Of a stretch of 64,000 bases of DNA, positions 1-8,550 are shown piece after piece. The notes under the pieces were generated by a model that worked only from the letters and a program-made list of their open reading frames with translations, was not told the origin of the DNA and made no database searches. Location of the stretch: NCBI RefSeq assembly GCF_002808045.1, contig NZ_CP025000.1, positions 2,294,001-2,358,000 of the forward strand, written 5' to 3'. The position numbers and the translations under genes were made by a program. The DNA is from Idiomarina sp. X4 (GTDB lineage: Bacteria; Pseudomonadota; Gammaproteobacteria; Enterobacterales; Alteromonadaceae). The first letter of the stretch is position 1; each line of letters opens with the position of its first letter.

Positions 1-468
1 ACTGTTGAACTGCCCATGAGAACACAAAGTGGGGCTAGTGCTCATGCGCTTAAAAAAGAGTTACCGAATTTATCCACGCACCGGGTGCTGGTTGTTGATG
101 ACAATAGAGTTAACCAATTAATTATTAAAGAAATGCTGAGATCGCTAGGGCAAAAAGTGGAAATTGTCAGTGATGCTAAGCAGGCGTTTAAATTGTTTGC
201 GACACATTCGTACGATGCACTCTTTATGGATGTACACATGCCGGGGATTGATGGGATGCAGGCGACACAGAAATTGCGGGGGATGAATATTAGGCAACCT
301 TATATCGTGGCGCTAACCGCGGATGCTTTCCCGGAAACACGCAAGCAAGCGATGAACGCCGGTATGGATGATTATGTCACTAAACCCTTTGTTAAAATGG
401 ATATTGCGCAGGCCCTTAAGCGTTACGAAGCTCGTCAGAACTCGCACTTGCACAAACGTTTGCGATAG
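1..468 (+). CDS. Hybrid sensor histidine kinase, C-terminal receiver domain (5' partial)
   Basis: The reading frame is open to the first base of the window, and the codons before the first ATG (base 16) read TVELPM, which resembles the last strand of a histidine-kinase ATPase domain. I therefore read this as the tail of a larger hybrid kinase rather than a free-standing regulator starting at base 16. The visible part holds one complete receiver domain: the acidic pair VVDDN, the phospho-acceptor Asp in LFMDVHMPGIDG, the Thr of ALTAD and the conserved Lys of VTKPF. The frame ends with a short basic tail. The input domain, HisKA and most of the ATPase domain lie outside the window, so the signal is unknown. 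A separate response regulator is the less likely alternative. Confidence 0.75.
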   Translation, partial: TVELPMRTQSGASAHALKKELPNLSTHRVLVVDDNRVNQLIIKEMLRSLGQKVEIVSDAKQAFKLFATHSYDALFMDVHMPGIDGMQATQKLRGMNIRQPYIVALTADAFPETRKQAMNAGMDDYVTKPFVKMDIAQALKRYEARQNSHLHKRLR

Positions 469-512
469 TATGTGCATCACTTTTAAGTCAGAACAGATAA
501 TAGGATCGCCGA

Positions 513-1346
513 ATGGAGTTTAACAGTCGTTCTTACGTCGTATCTAAAGAGCTGGCGACAGCCGTCAATGCAGCAGTAACATTGGAGAAGCCTTTACTAT
601 TAAAAGGCGAGCCAGGTACCGGAAAAACACGTTTGGCTGAAGAGTTGGCCGATGCTTTAAATACCGAATTACTAACATGGTCTATCAAATCAACGACCAA
701 AGCTCAGCAAGGGCTGTATGAATATGATGCAGTATCACGTTTGCGCGACAGCCAGTTAGGCAGCGACAAGGTTCACGATATTAGCAACTATATTCGCCCG
801 GGAAAGTTGTGGCAGGCATTTACCGCTGACAGACGTCCTGTGCTGTTAATTGATGAAATTGATAAAGCCGATGTGGAGTTTCCTAACGATCTACTGCATG
901 AGTTGGACCAAATGGCTTTTCATGTTTATGAAACAGGCGAGCAGGTTAAGGCCAGGGTGCGACCGATTGTACTCATCACCTCTAACAACGAAAAAGCGTT
1001 GCCGGATGCGTTTCTGAGACGCTGTTTCTTCCATTATATTCAGTTCCCTGATGAGGCAACGCTAAAACAAATTGTCGATGTGCATTATCCGGACATTCAA
1101 AAAGAGCTGATAGATGCGGCTTTGTCGCTATTTTTTGACTTGCGTGAAGTGCCGGGGCTTAAGAAAAAACCGTCAACGTCTGAGTTGCTCGACTGGCTGC
1201 GCCTGCTGCTGACGGAAGATATCAATGCTGAACAATTACAGCAAAGTCAGCAAACTGGCGACCTCTTACCGTTGTCTGGGGCGTTATTGAAACACGAGCA
1301 GGACATTGAACGAGTCACTGAACTTGCCCGCATGAAACGCCGGTAG
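513..1346 (+). CDS. MoxR-family AAA+ ATPase
   Basis: A 277-residue AAA+ ATPase of the MoxR type, a cytoplasmic chaperone-like family that usually works with a von Willebrand factor A (VWA) protein to remodel or activate a partner. Walker A is GEPGTGKT (residues 32-39), Walker B is LLIDEID (111-117), a sensor-1 Asn lies in ITSNNEK, and an arginine-finger-like FLRRC follows. The length fits the compact class without extra domains. The next gene, five bases downstream, encodes a VWA protein, the typical MoxR partner, so the two very probably act as a pair. The target of this pair cannot be told from sequence. Confidence 0.9.
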   Translation: MEFNSRSYVVSKELATAVNAAVTLEKPLLLKGEPGTGKTRLAEELADALNTELLTWSIKSTTKAQQGLYEYDAVSRLRDSQLGSDKVHDISNYIRPGKLWQAFTADRRPVLLIDEIDKADVEFPNDLLHELDQMAFHVYETGEQVKARVRPIVLITSNNEKALPDAFLRRCFFHYIQFPDEATLKQIVDVHYPDIQKELIDAALSLFFDLREVPGLKKKPSTSELLDWLRLLLTEDINAEQLQQSQQTGDLLPLSGALLKHEQDIERVTELARMKRR

Positions 1347-1351
1347 TCGCC

Positions 1352-2521
1352 ATGTTTGTTGAGTTTTTCCAAACATTACGGCGTCATGGTTTAAAAACCA
1401 GCATTACCGAATGGCTGGATTTACTGGCGGCCATGAAAGCTAATTTAGCGTTTGCTGATGTTGATCAGTTTTACCATTTGTCGCGATTAATACTGGTAAA
1501 AGACGAGTCTTACTACGATAAGTTTGACCGGGCGTTCGGCGAGTACGTCGAAAAGGTGTCAAAAACTGATGTTGCTGAAAAAATCCCGAACGACTGGCTT
1601 GAAAACGCGTTAAAGCGAGAGCTCAGTGAAGAAGAAAAGCAGAAAATTCAGCAGCTGGGCAGTTTGGAAGAGTTGATTAACACCTTTCATGAACGCTTGA
1701 AAGAGCAGCAAAAACGGCATCAGGGTGGCTCAAAATGGATAGGTACCGGGGGGACGTCTCCGTTTGGCGCTTACGGGTATCACCCTGGCGGTATTCGCAT
1801 TGGTCAGGAGGGCAATCGTAATCGCAGTGCCTCCAAGGTCTGGGACAGGCGTGAATTTAAAGACTTAGATCGAAATGCCAGATTAGAGCAACGAGGGTTT
1901 CAGGTCGCGTTGCGTAAACTCAGGCAGTTTGCTCGCACCGGCGCCGCATCAGAGCTTGATTTGGATGAAACCATTGCTGCAACGTCAAGAAAAGGCGGTT
2001 TGCTTGATTTAAAATGGCGGGCAGAGCGTCACAATGCCGTTAAAATTATATTGCTGTTGGATGTTGGCGGCTCAATGGATGACTACATTTATCAATGTGA
2101 ACAGCTATTTACCGCATTGAAAAATGAGTTTAAGCATTTAGAACTGTTTTATTTTCATAACTGCGTGTACGAAGGGGTATGGCGCGCGAACAGTCGCCGC
2201 CGGGAAGAGCAAATTCCGACCCAACAGCTGATACAAACGTACGGTGAGGATTATAAGCTGTTGTTTGTGGGGGATGCCACCATGGGCCCGTACGAAATAG
2301 CTTATCCGGGCGGCAGTGTCGAGCACTGGAATGAAGAGCCGGGCCAGGCATGGCTGGAGCGTTTAACTCGACATTTTGATAAAGTGGCTTGGCTGAATCC
2401 GCAACCTAAACAATACTGGCAGTACTATATGTCGGTTCGAATGATTAACGACTTAATGGCTGGTCGCATGTACCCGCTGACCATTGAAGGACTTGAAGAG
2501 GCGATGGAAAAGCTACGATGA
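1352..2521 (+). CDS. VWA-domain protein (CoxE/COG3825-like), MoxR partner
   Basis: A 389-residue protein with a C-terminal von Willebrand A domain. The metal-binding (MIDAS) motif at about residue 237 reads DVGGSM, so the first Ser of the usual DxSxS is Gly. The N-terminal half is helical and charged (around residues 85-125), followed by a Gly-rich stretch near residues 128-155. No signal peptide or membrane segment is visible, so it is probably cytoplasmic. It starts five bases after the MoxR gene, and its stop overlaps the start of the phospholipase-D gene (ATGA), so the three genes look like one transcript. By family it should be the effector or adaptor of the MoxR ATPase; the substrate is unknown. 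Confidence 0.85.
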   Translation: MFVEFFQTLRRHGLKTSITEWLDLLAAMKANLAFADVDQFYHLSRLILVKDESYYDKFDRAFGEYVEKVSKTDVAEKIPNDWLENALKRELSEEEKQKIQQLGSLEELINTFHERLKEQQKRHQGGSKWIGTGGTSPFGAYGYHPGGIRIGQEGNRNRSASKVWDRREFKDLDRNARLEQRGFQVALRKLRQFARTGAASELDLDETIAATSRKGGLLDLKWRAERHNAVKIILLLDVGGSMDDYIYQCEQLFTALKNEFKHLELFYFHNCVYEGVWRANSRRREEQIPTQQLIQTYGEDYKLLFVGDATMGPYEIAYPGGSVEHWNEEPGQAWLERLTRHFDKVAWLNPQPKQYWQYYMSVRMINDLMAGRMYPLTIEGLEEAMEKLR

Positions 2522-3906
2522 CATCAAAGGTTAACGTTGCACAGGTAAGTCAGTTTCAGCTGCTGTCAGATGCGCACCAGGCGTTGATCGAGCGGGTGAA
2601 ACTGCTGCGCTCCGCAAAGAAACATATCGCGATGCAATACTACCTGTGGCGGCCGGACACCAGTGGGTTAACCCTCTTGAAGGAACTGCTGAATGCGGTA
2701 GAACGGGGAGTGACTGTCGACTTACTGCTGGATGATCATCACAGCAGACCCATAGAACCATTGTTGCGTGACTTATCCCGCCGTAGCAACTTTAACGTGA
2801 AGTTTTTCAATCCGTTTCGACATCGTCGCTGGCGCTGGGTGAATTGGCTGACCGATTTCAAGCGTATGAACCGACGTATGCATAACAAGGCGTTGGTTAT
2901 TGACCAGCAAATAGCGATAGTGGGCGGGCGTAACGTTGGTGATGAGTACTTCGGAACTCATGCCGGTCAGCTTTTTTCTGATTTGGATGTTATTGCCCGA
3001 GGTCCGGTGGTCGCTAAAGTGCTGGAAGATTGGCGTCATTATTGGCAATGCGCTCTGTCTAAATCGGTTGGTTTGATAAAGCGAACTCATCGCAGTCGAC
3101 TGTTTGAAGAAATATGGAAAGTGTTTGAGTCCAAGCCGGAAACGCAAGATTTAAACAAGTATGTGTTGTCGGACGAACAGTTAAATGATGATACCAAAGC
3201 ATTGCCTGAATTTTCAGCATCAGCGCAGGTCGTCAGTGATGACCCCTTAAAAGCGGACTTGACCTCAAAACCTAAACGTTCGTTAACGCAGCAAATAGCC
3301 AAAACCATCGGCTCTGCGACTCATTCTATCTTGTTAGTCTCGCCATATTTTGTCCCCACGGCAACCGGTGTAAAAGAATTAGAAAGTTTAGCTGAGCAAG
3401 GTGTTGAAGTACGTGTTTTGACAAACTCATTAGCCGTTACCGACGTGCCGGCCGTGCATGCAGGATATCAGCGCCGTCGTCGTCGTTTGTTGTTGGCAGG
3501 CATTAAATTGTTTGAGTTACGCCGAACGGAAGAGAAAAAACTACGAAAAGACATGAAACCTTACTTTCGCCGCTCTGCGTCAAGTCTGCATGCCAAAACC
3601 GTTACTGTAGACGGCAGCAAAGTCTTCGTAGGTTCATTTAATTTCGATCCACGATCAGCGCAGATCAATACAGAATCCGGAATTATTATTGAGTCGGTCG
3701 CTATGGCACAGCGTATTAACTCAATGTTTGATCATGAGCTTCCTATGCGTGCTTATGAAGCAAGATTGAACCGTTTTTATAAACTGTATTGGTTGGATAA
3801 AAGCCAAATTCCGGCGCAAAAGCTCTATAAAGAGCCCGGCGCTGGTATTGGCAGACGCTTAACGGTTTGGTTGACTGCGCGTCTGCCGGTGGACCACTTA
3901 CTCTAA
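2518..3906 (+). CDS. Phospholipase D-family protein, cardiolipin synthase-like
   Basis: A 462-residue protein with two HKD catalytic motifs: HNKALVID at residue 122 and HAKTVTVD at residue 358, each followed by the GG/GS-N pattern (VGGRN, VGSFN). This is the layout of bacterial cardiolipin synthases and related phosphatidyl transferases. It lacks the N-terminal membrane hairpin of ClsA, so it is closer to ClsB/ClsC-type enzymes. The segment between the two halves (about residues 195-260) is variable and polar. The start codon overlaps the stop of the VWA gene (ATGA), implying translational coupling. A different phosphodiesterase activity is possible. The 3' end overlaps the convergent DUF885 gene by four bases. 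Confidence 0.85.
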   Translation: MTSKVNVAQVSQFQLLSDAHQALIERVKLLRSAKKHIAMQYYLWRPDTSGLTLLKELLNAVERGVTVDLLLDDHHSRPIEPLLRDLSRRSNFNVKFFNPFRHRRWRWVNWLTDFKRMNRRMHNKALVIDQQIAIVGGRNVGDEYFGTHAGQLFSDLDVIARGPVVAKVLEDWRHYWQCALSKSVGLIKRTHRSRLFEEIWKVFESKPETQDLNKYVLSDEQLNDDTKALPEFSASAQVVSDDPLKADLTSKPKRSLTQQIAKTIGSATHSILLVSPYFVPTATGVKELESLAEQGVEVRVLTNSLAVTDVPAVHAGYQRRRRRLLLAGIKLFELRRTEEKKLRKDMKPYFRRSASSLHAKTVTVDGSKVFVGSFNFDPRSAQINTESGIIIESVAMAQRINSMFDHELPMRAYEARLNRFYKLYWLDKSQIPAQKLYKEPGAGIGRRLTVWLTARLPVDHLL

Positions 3907-5711
3907 AGCCGTTCGGCTATCCAGCGTCTGACTTTTTGTTCCAGAATGACAAGTGGCACAGCGCCGTCTTCTAAAATGACCCGGTGAAACGCCTTAATAT
4001 CAAATTTGTCGCCGAGTTTGCTTTCGGCACGGCGGCGTAACTCGCTGATTTTTAGTTCACCCACTTTATAGGCCAGTGCTTGCCCTGGTAATGCCATGAA
4101 ACGTTCTGCTTCCGAAACAGCACGTGCTTCAGCAACTGGTGCATTTTCGTACATGTAGTCGAGCACTTGCTGACGCGACCAGCCTTTGAAATGAATACCG
4201 GTATCGACAACTAATCGAATAGAGCGCCACAATTCAGCAGCGAGTTGGCCAAAGCGTTGGTATGGGTCATCGTATAGGCCTAAATCGTAACCGAGTGCCT
4301 CAGAATACAGTCCCCAGCCCTCGGTATAAGCGGTTTCTCGACCGTACTTACGAAACTCGGGTAAGTCTTCAAGCTCCTGTTGAATGGAAATTTGGAAGTG
4401 GTGACCCGGCGCTGCTTCATGCAAAAACAGGGCGGTTTTGGCCCAGTTAGGGCGTGACCCTAAATCATAGGTGTTCAGGTAAAATATTGCCGGGCGTGAG
4501 TCATCTGCAGGTGCTGATTGATAAGAACCTGAACTGGCTGACTGCTCACGAAATTCTTCAACTTTTCTGACTTCGTAGTCGGCTTTCGGAAAAATATTGA
4601 AAAGCTTACTAACACGTTCATCAACTGTGCTGCGTAGTGCTCGGTAGTCCTCGACCATTGCTTCACGACTTTCGTAAATAAACTGAGGGTCGTTGGTCAT
4701 AAAGTCAAAGAATTGTGACAGGTCACCGTCGAATTTAATTTCCTCCATAATGTCTCGCATTTGTGAATGAATGCGCGCCACTTCGCTTTTTCCTATTTTA
4801 TGAATGCGGTCGGCGTTAAGTTGCGTTGACGTATTGGCCTCTATCTTATGTTGGTACCAGGCATCGCCGCCGGGTAATTGGCCAAGACCGAAAGTTTCGG
4901 TGCGAGTATGAGGTAAATAGTGATCTTCCAAATAACTGGCTAACATTTTGTAGGCAGGTATTACGGCATCGCTTAATACCTTTTTATAGCGCTGCTTTAT
5001 CGCCTCTGCTTCTGAGCCTGAAATAGTCTCAGGCATATTGGCTATGGGCGTCCAAAAGAGAGTGTTCTCCACATTATTATCAATATGTGCCGTAATTTGC
5101 GGTATGGCCTTTTCAATTAATACGCGCGGTTGAACAATGTCTTTCTCCACGCCTTTTTTCATGTTGGCAATGGCTTGCTCGAATAGGCGCGGAATTTGTT
5201 CCATTCGCGAGGCCCAATTTTCATAGTCCTGAACCGTTTTAAACGGTTGCGCCGACTCACCGGATCCCAGCATGGCTAAACGACCCGCCAGATTATAAAA
5301 CTGATTAATTGGAATAAGGTGCTCCGGGTACTGCAGCCCTTCAAGCTCTAACTCCATTTTACGTTTGAAAATGTCGTAGCTGATGCGTTGGCTGCGTGAG
5401 AGTTGCTCGGCATTAATGCCGGATATTTTATCCAGGAAGCGTTGGTTTAACTTACGTTGCTTTTCAATGTGTTGTTCGGACAAGTAATTGGGCAGCAGGT
5501 CGTTATAGCGCTTGTCGCCAATGTATGTCGCTAGTAGCGGGTTAAGCTTCAGGTTCTGCTCAAAGTAGTTGTTGTAAATGGCATCAAGCTGTTCAGAGAC
5601 GGACGATTGCTTAATAACGGAACCAGCGCTTTCCGAGCCTGAGTTGTTTGTCGCTTCGCCACAACCGCCTAGAAGTAAAGAAATAGAAACCGCAATCAGT
5701 GTCTTTTTCAT
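3903..5711 (-). CDS. DUF885 family lipoprotein, putative zinc peptidase
   Basis: A 602-residue lipoprotein. I chose the start MKKTLIAV because it gives a clean lipoprotein signal with lipobox LLGGC and has an AAAGG ribosome site nine bases upstream; an in-frame ATG five codons earlier and a longer frame to 5786 fit worse. The mature protein is a DUF885 domain over nearly its whole length. The motif HEAAPGHHFQ (around residue 455) is the HExxPGHH signature typical of this family and looks like a zinc site, with a conserved ETAYTEGWGLYSE segment about 30 residues later. Family members are treated as putative metallopeptidases, but the substrate is not known. It is divergent from the alcohol dehydrogenase gene and probably sits in the periplasm or outer-membrane inner leaflet. 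Confidence 0.88.
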   Translation of the reverse strand: MKKTLIAVSISLLLGGCGEATNNSGSESAGSVIKQSSVSEQLDAIYNNYFEQNLKLNPLLATYIGDKRYNDLLPNYLSEQHIEKQRKLNQRFLDKISGINAEQLSRSQRISYDIFKRKMELELEGLQYPEHLIPINQFYNLAGRLAMLGSGESAQPFKTVQDYENWASRMEQIPRLFEQAIANMKKGVEKDIVQPRVLIEKAIPQITAHIDNNVENTLFWTPIANMPETISGSEAEAIKQRYKKVLSDAVIPAYKMLASYLEDHYLPHTRTETFGLGQLPGGDAWYQHKIEANTSTQLNADRIHKIGKSEVARIHSQMRDIMEEIKFDGDLSQFFDFMTNDPQFIYESREAMVEDYRALRSTVDERVSKLFNIFPKADYEVRKVEEFREQSASSGSYQSAPADDSRPAIFYLNTYDLGSRPNWAKTALFLHEAAPGHHFQISIQQELEDLPEFRKYGRETAYTEGWGLYSEALGYDLGLYDDPYQRFGQLAAELWRSIRLVVDTGIHFKGWSRQQVLDYMYENAPVAEARAVSEAERFMALPGQALAYKVGELKISELRRRAESKLGDKFDIKAFHRVILEDGAVPLVILEQKVRRWIAERL

Positions 5712-5829
5712 CGTTGAACCTTTCATTGTCGTTATTGTTGCTAAAATACTAGGTGTTTGGCTGCTATGGTGCAATCCAAAAGACAAAACGAACAGTAGAA
5801 GTAATACACCGTTTCAAGAAGGAGTTTTT

Positions 5830-6879
5830 ATGACTAAGGCATACGCAGCGGAATCTGAACAGTCAGGTTTAGCCCCTTATGGTATTGAGCGTCGTGAATT
5901 GAGAAGTGACGACGTTGCTATTGATATTCTTTATTGTGGTGTATGTCACACCGACATTCACTATGCTGAAAATGACTGGGGCGGCACCATCTACCCGGTG
6001 GTTCCGGGTCATGAAATTATTGGCCGTGTGACCTCTGTTGGTAAAGACGTCAACAACTACAAAGAAGGTGACTTGGTTGGTGTTGGCTGTATGGTCGATT
6101 CTTGCCGCAAATGCAGTTCTTGCGCTCAGGGCCTAGAGCAGTACTGCTTAAACGGCATGGTGCCAACCTATAACGGTGAAGACCTGCACGATAAAAGCAT
6201 TACCTATGGCGGCTATTCCGAAAAAATTGTGGTCAGCGATCGTTTCGTGGTGCGCGTGCCTGAAAAACTGGATGCGGCAAAAGCGGCTCCTCTGCTATGT
6301 GCGGGCATTACCACCTACTCACCGTTGCGCCATTTTGGCGTGAAAGAAGGCCATAAGGTTGGTGTTATTGGTATGGGTGGCTTAGGTCACATGGGTGTAA
6401 AGTTTGCCAAAGCCATGGGTGCTGAAGTCACCATTTTCACTCGTTCAGAAAGTAAGGTCAGCGAAGCGAAAAAGCAAGGCGCTGATCACGTTATTATCTC
6501 GACCGATGAAAAGCAGATGGAAGCGGCGGCGGAAACGTTCGATTTCTTGTTAGATACGGTGCCTGTTCAGCATGACTTAAATCCGTACATTAACTGCCTG
6601 AAAGTAGACGGCACGCACATTTTGGTTGGTTTACTGGAGCCGGTAGACCCTGCTTTACAAGCTGGCCAACTAGTAATGAAGCGTCGAGTCTTAGCTGGCT
6701 CGCTCATTGGTGGAATTCCTGAAACTCAGGAAATGTTGGACTTCTGTGCCGAGCATGACATTCACTGTGATATTGAAATGCTGGATATTAAGAACATTAA
6801 TGACGCGTTCAAACGAATGAAAAAAGGCGATGTGAAGTACCGTTTCGTCATTGATATGGACACGTTAAAGCAGTCGTAG
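5830..6879 (+). CDS. NAD(P)-dependent zinc alcohol dehydrogenase (YahK/cinnamyl-alcohol dehydrogenase family)
   Basis: A 349-residue medium-chain dehydrogenase, the same length as E. coli YahK, an NADPH-dependent aldehyde reductase. Catalytic zinc ligands are visible in GVCHTDIH and GHE; the structural zinc loop has four closely spaced Cys within CRKCSSCAQGLEQYC; the cofactor-binding loop is GMGGLGHMG. The ATG at 5830 was chosen because it follows an AAGGAG site with ideal spacing and begins at the family's usual N-terminus; a longer frame from 5578 would overlap the divergent lipoprotein gene. The likely role is broad-range reduction of aldehydes in the cytoplasm. It appears to be a single-gene transcript; a short inverted repeat at 6890-6908 follows the stop. 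Confidence 0.9.
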   Translation: MTKAYAAESEQSGLAPYGIERRELRSDDVAIDILYCGVCHTDIHYAENDWGGTIYPVVPGHEIIGRVTSVGKDVNNYKEGDLVGVGCMVDSCRKCSSCAQGLEQYCLNGMVPTYNGEDLHDKSITYGGYSEKIVVSDRFVVRVPEKLDAAKAAPLLCAGITTYSPLRHFGVKEGHKVGVIGMGGLGHMGVKFAKAMGAEVTIFTRSESKVSEAKKQGADHVIISTDEKQMEAAAETFDFLLDTVPVQHDLNPYINCLKVDGTHILVGLLEPVDPALQAGQLVMKRRVLAGSLIGGIPETQEMLDFCAEHDIHCDIEMLDIKNINDAFKRMKKGDVKYRFVIDMDTLKQS

Positions 6880-6880
6880 A

Positions 6881-6910
6881 TTGAATATAAACCGCATTTT
6901 GTGGTTTACT
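6881..6910 (+). promoter_or_regulatory. Putative sigma-70 promoter of the lysC riboswitch transcript
   Basis: TTGAAT (6881-6886) and TTTACT (6905-6910) are separated by 18 bases and lie just upstream of the first riboswitch helix. Transcription would begin near 6917, at the 5' edge of the aptamer. Both boxes are imperfect, so this is a prediction by position and similarity only. Confidence 0.4.
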
Positions 6911-6914
6911 AGAG

Positions 6915-7092
6915 TCTGGAAGAGGCGCGGTACTCAGGCAGCTTAGCAACCATCTACCAAAGAGCTAAGTGAGGGGAGTAACCGCCGAGGCGCAAGTGCA
7001 TGGCATGGCTTGCGTCGGCTGTTGAGTTTGAACACTTGCGGCTGTCACCGTTAGGTGGAGAGCTTCTGGAGACCCTCCTTTTTAAGCTCTCT
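6915..7092 (+). promoter_or_regulatory. Lysine riboswitch (L box)
   Basis: The leader of lysC carries the conserved lysine-aptamer segments in order: AGAGGCGCGG (6921-6930), GTGAGGGGAGTAACCGCCGAGG near 6969-6990 given here by its ends only, a GGCTGT block near 7016-7022, CTGTCACCGTTAGGTGGAG (7042-7060) and CTTCTGGA (7063-7070). Helix P1 can form between TCTGGAAG (6915-6922) and CTTCTGGA (7063-7070) with two G-U pairs. An alternative hairpin, GGAGAGCTT (7057-7065) with AAGCTCTCT (7084-7092), would capture the 3' strand of P1, and inside it GGAG/CTCC (7068-7078) is followed by five T. This is the switching element by position. Whether control is by termination or by translation cannot be settled by eye. 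The gene downstream is the lysine-sensitive aspartokinase, the expected target. Confidence 0.9.
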
Positions 7093-7123
7093 GAACGTTG
7101 TTGTATTCAGTTCAGGGGAAACT

Positions 7124-8479
7124 ATGTTACCCATTCATGTTGCAAAGTTCGGCGGTACCAGTATGGCCAATGCCGAGTCGATACAAGCTTGTGTCGAGGT
7201 TGTCGAACGCCAGAATAACCCAACCTTGGTTGTAGTCAGTGCCTGTGCCGGCGTCACTAATCGGTTAGTGGCAATCAGCCATTCTCACACACAAACTGAA
7301 CGCCAACGTTTATTGGATGAAATTGTCAATATTCATTGGCAGGCAGCGTCAGCATTGCCTAAAGACGATGCGGTGCATCATCATCTTGCACAGTTACATC
7401 AGTTATTAGGTATGTTGGTAGAGCAAGCGCCGGCGGCTTTGGAAAGCCATCAGCGCCAGAGCCGCGATGACATTTTAAGTTTTGGCGAGCGGTGCTCGTC
7501 ACGCTTGTTTTCAGCCTATTGGTCGCGAGCGACTGGTGTAACTACTGATGTGGCAGATGCCCGCTCTTTGCTTGTCACAAACAGTAACTTTGGTAATGCG
7601 CTACCCAATATAGAGAAAACCCGGGAGTACTGCGTTACGTTGCGAGCATGCTTAACGGAAGGTGCCAGGATAGTGACGCAAGGCTTTATTGGTGCTAGCG
7701 AAGACGGCAGCACTACAACCTTAGGCCGCGGAGGTAGTGACTACAGTGCAGCAATACTGGCGGCTGCGATGGACGCGGAGCAGTTGAATATCTGGACGGA
7801 TGTGGCAGGTATTTACACTACTGACCCGCGTATTTGTTCCGAGGCGAGACCCTTAGAGCAAATTAGCTTTGCCGAGGCTGCAGAGCTGGCGACCTTTGGT
7901 GCAAAAGTACTGCATCCTAAGAGTTTAAAGCCGGCCATTGAAAGCGGGATTAAGGTTTTTGTGGGTCACAGTCGTTACCCGGAAAAAGGCGGAACGCTTA
8001 TTTTGCCAGAGCCAGATGAACGTCCCTCGATTCGCGCACTGGCGCGCCGAAAGAACCAGACATTACTAACGGTGAATAGTGTCGATATGCTGCACGCAAC
8101 GGGTTTTTTAGCACGTTTGTTCGACATTCTTGCACGCTATGACATTAGTGTGGATTTGGTGACAACCTCTGAGGTCAGCATTGCTTTAACTCTGGACGAA
8201 GAAGGCTCTCAGGCAAATGGGTTGTCTATGTTACCGGAGGCTATGCTGGATGAGTTGCGAGAATTTGCCACAGTAACGATTGAACGCGGACTGAGCCTAA
8301 TTGCAGTCATTGGCAACGATATTGGGCACTTTGGGGATATCTCTCCGTGGGTGTTAGAAGCGGCATCACCGGTGCCAATACGCTTGATTTGTCAGGGGGC
8401 TAGTCGGCATAACTTGTGCTTTTTAGTCGCTGACGAACAAGCGGAAAACATCATTAAAAAACTTCATGCAAAACTATGA
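7124..8479 (+). CDS. lysC: Lysine-sensitive aspartokinase III
   Basis: A 451-residue aspartokinase (E. coli LysC has 449), which phosphorylates L-aspartate as the first step toward lysine, threonine and methionine. The kinase domain opens with VAKFGGTSMAN (residues 6-16) and holds TLGRGGSDYSAAILAAA and the KVLHPKSLKPA segment; two ACT-type regulatory regions occupy roughly the last 150 residues. It is monofunctional, with no homoserine dehydrogenase domain. The ATG at 7124 follows CAGGGGAA with good spacing and starts at the family's usual N-terminus; an upstream in-frame start at 7055 would lie inside the riboswitch. The lysine riboswitch in its leader and the enzyme type both point to lysine feedback, at expression and activity levels. 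Confidence 0.96.
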   Translation: MLPIHVAKFGGTSMANAESIQACVEVVERQNNPTLVVVSACAGVTNRLVAISHSHTQTERQRLLDEIVNIHWQAASALPKDDAVHHHLAQLHQLLGMLVEQAPAALESHQRQSRDDILSFGERCSSRLFSAYWSRATGVTTDVADARSLLVTNSNFGNALPNIEKTREYCVTLRACLTEGARIVTQGFIGASEDGSTTTLGRGGSDYSAAILAAAMDAEQLNIWTDVAGIYTTDPRICSEARPLEQISFAEAAELATFGAKVLHPKSLKPAIESGIKVFVGHSRYPEKGGTLILPEPDERPSIRALARRKNQTLLTVNSVDMLHATGFLARLFDILARYDISVDLVTTSEVSIALTLDEEGSQANGLSMLPEAMLDELREFATVTIERGLSLIAVIGNDIGHFGDISPWVLEAASPVPIRLICQGASRHNLCFLVADEQAENIIKKLHAKL

Positions 8480-8505
8480 CGTTGGTGTCCAGTTCGGTCT
8501 ATAAT
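8476..8505 (+). promoter_or_regulatory. Putative promoter of uppP
   Basis: A perfect -10 box TATAAT lies at 8500-8505, with ATGACG at 8476-8481 (four of six matches to TTGACA) 18 bases upstream, overlapping the end of lysC. It is positioned about 45 bases before the uppP start. Prediction from sequence only. Confidence 0.5.
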
Positions 8506-8550
8506 GCTCAACAATTTTTGGACAATAAAAGACAAAGAGCGAGTCGTTAA

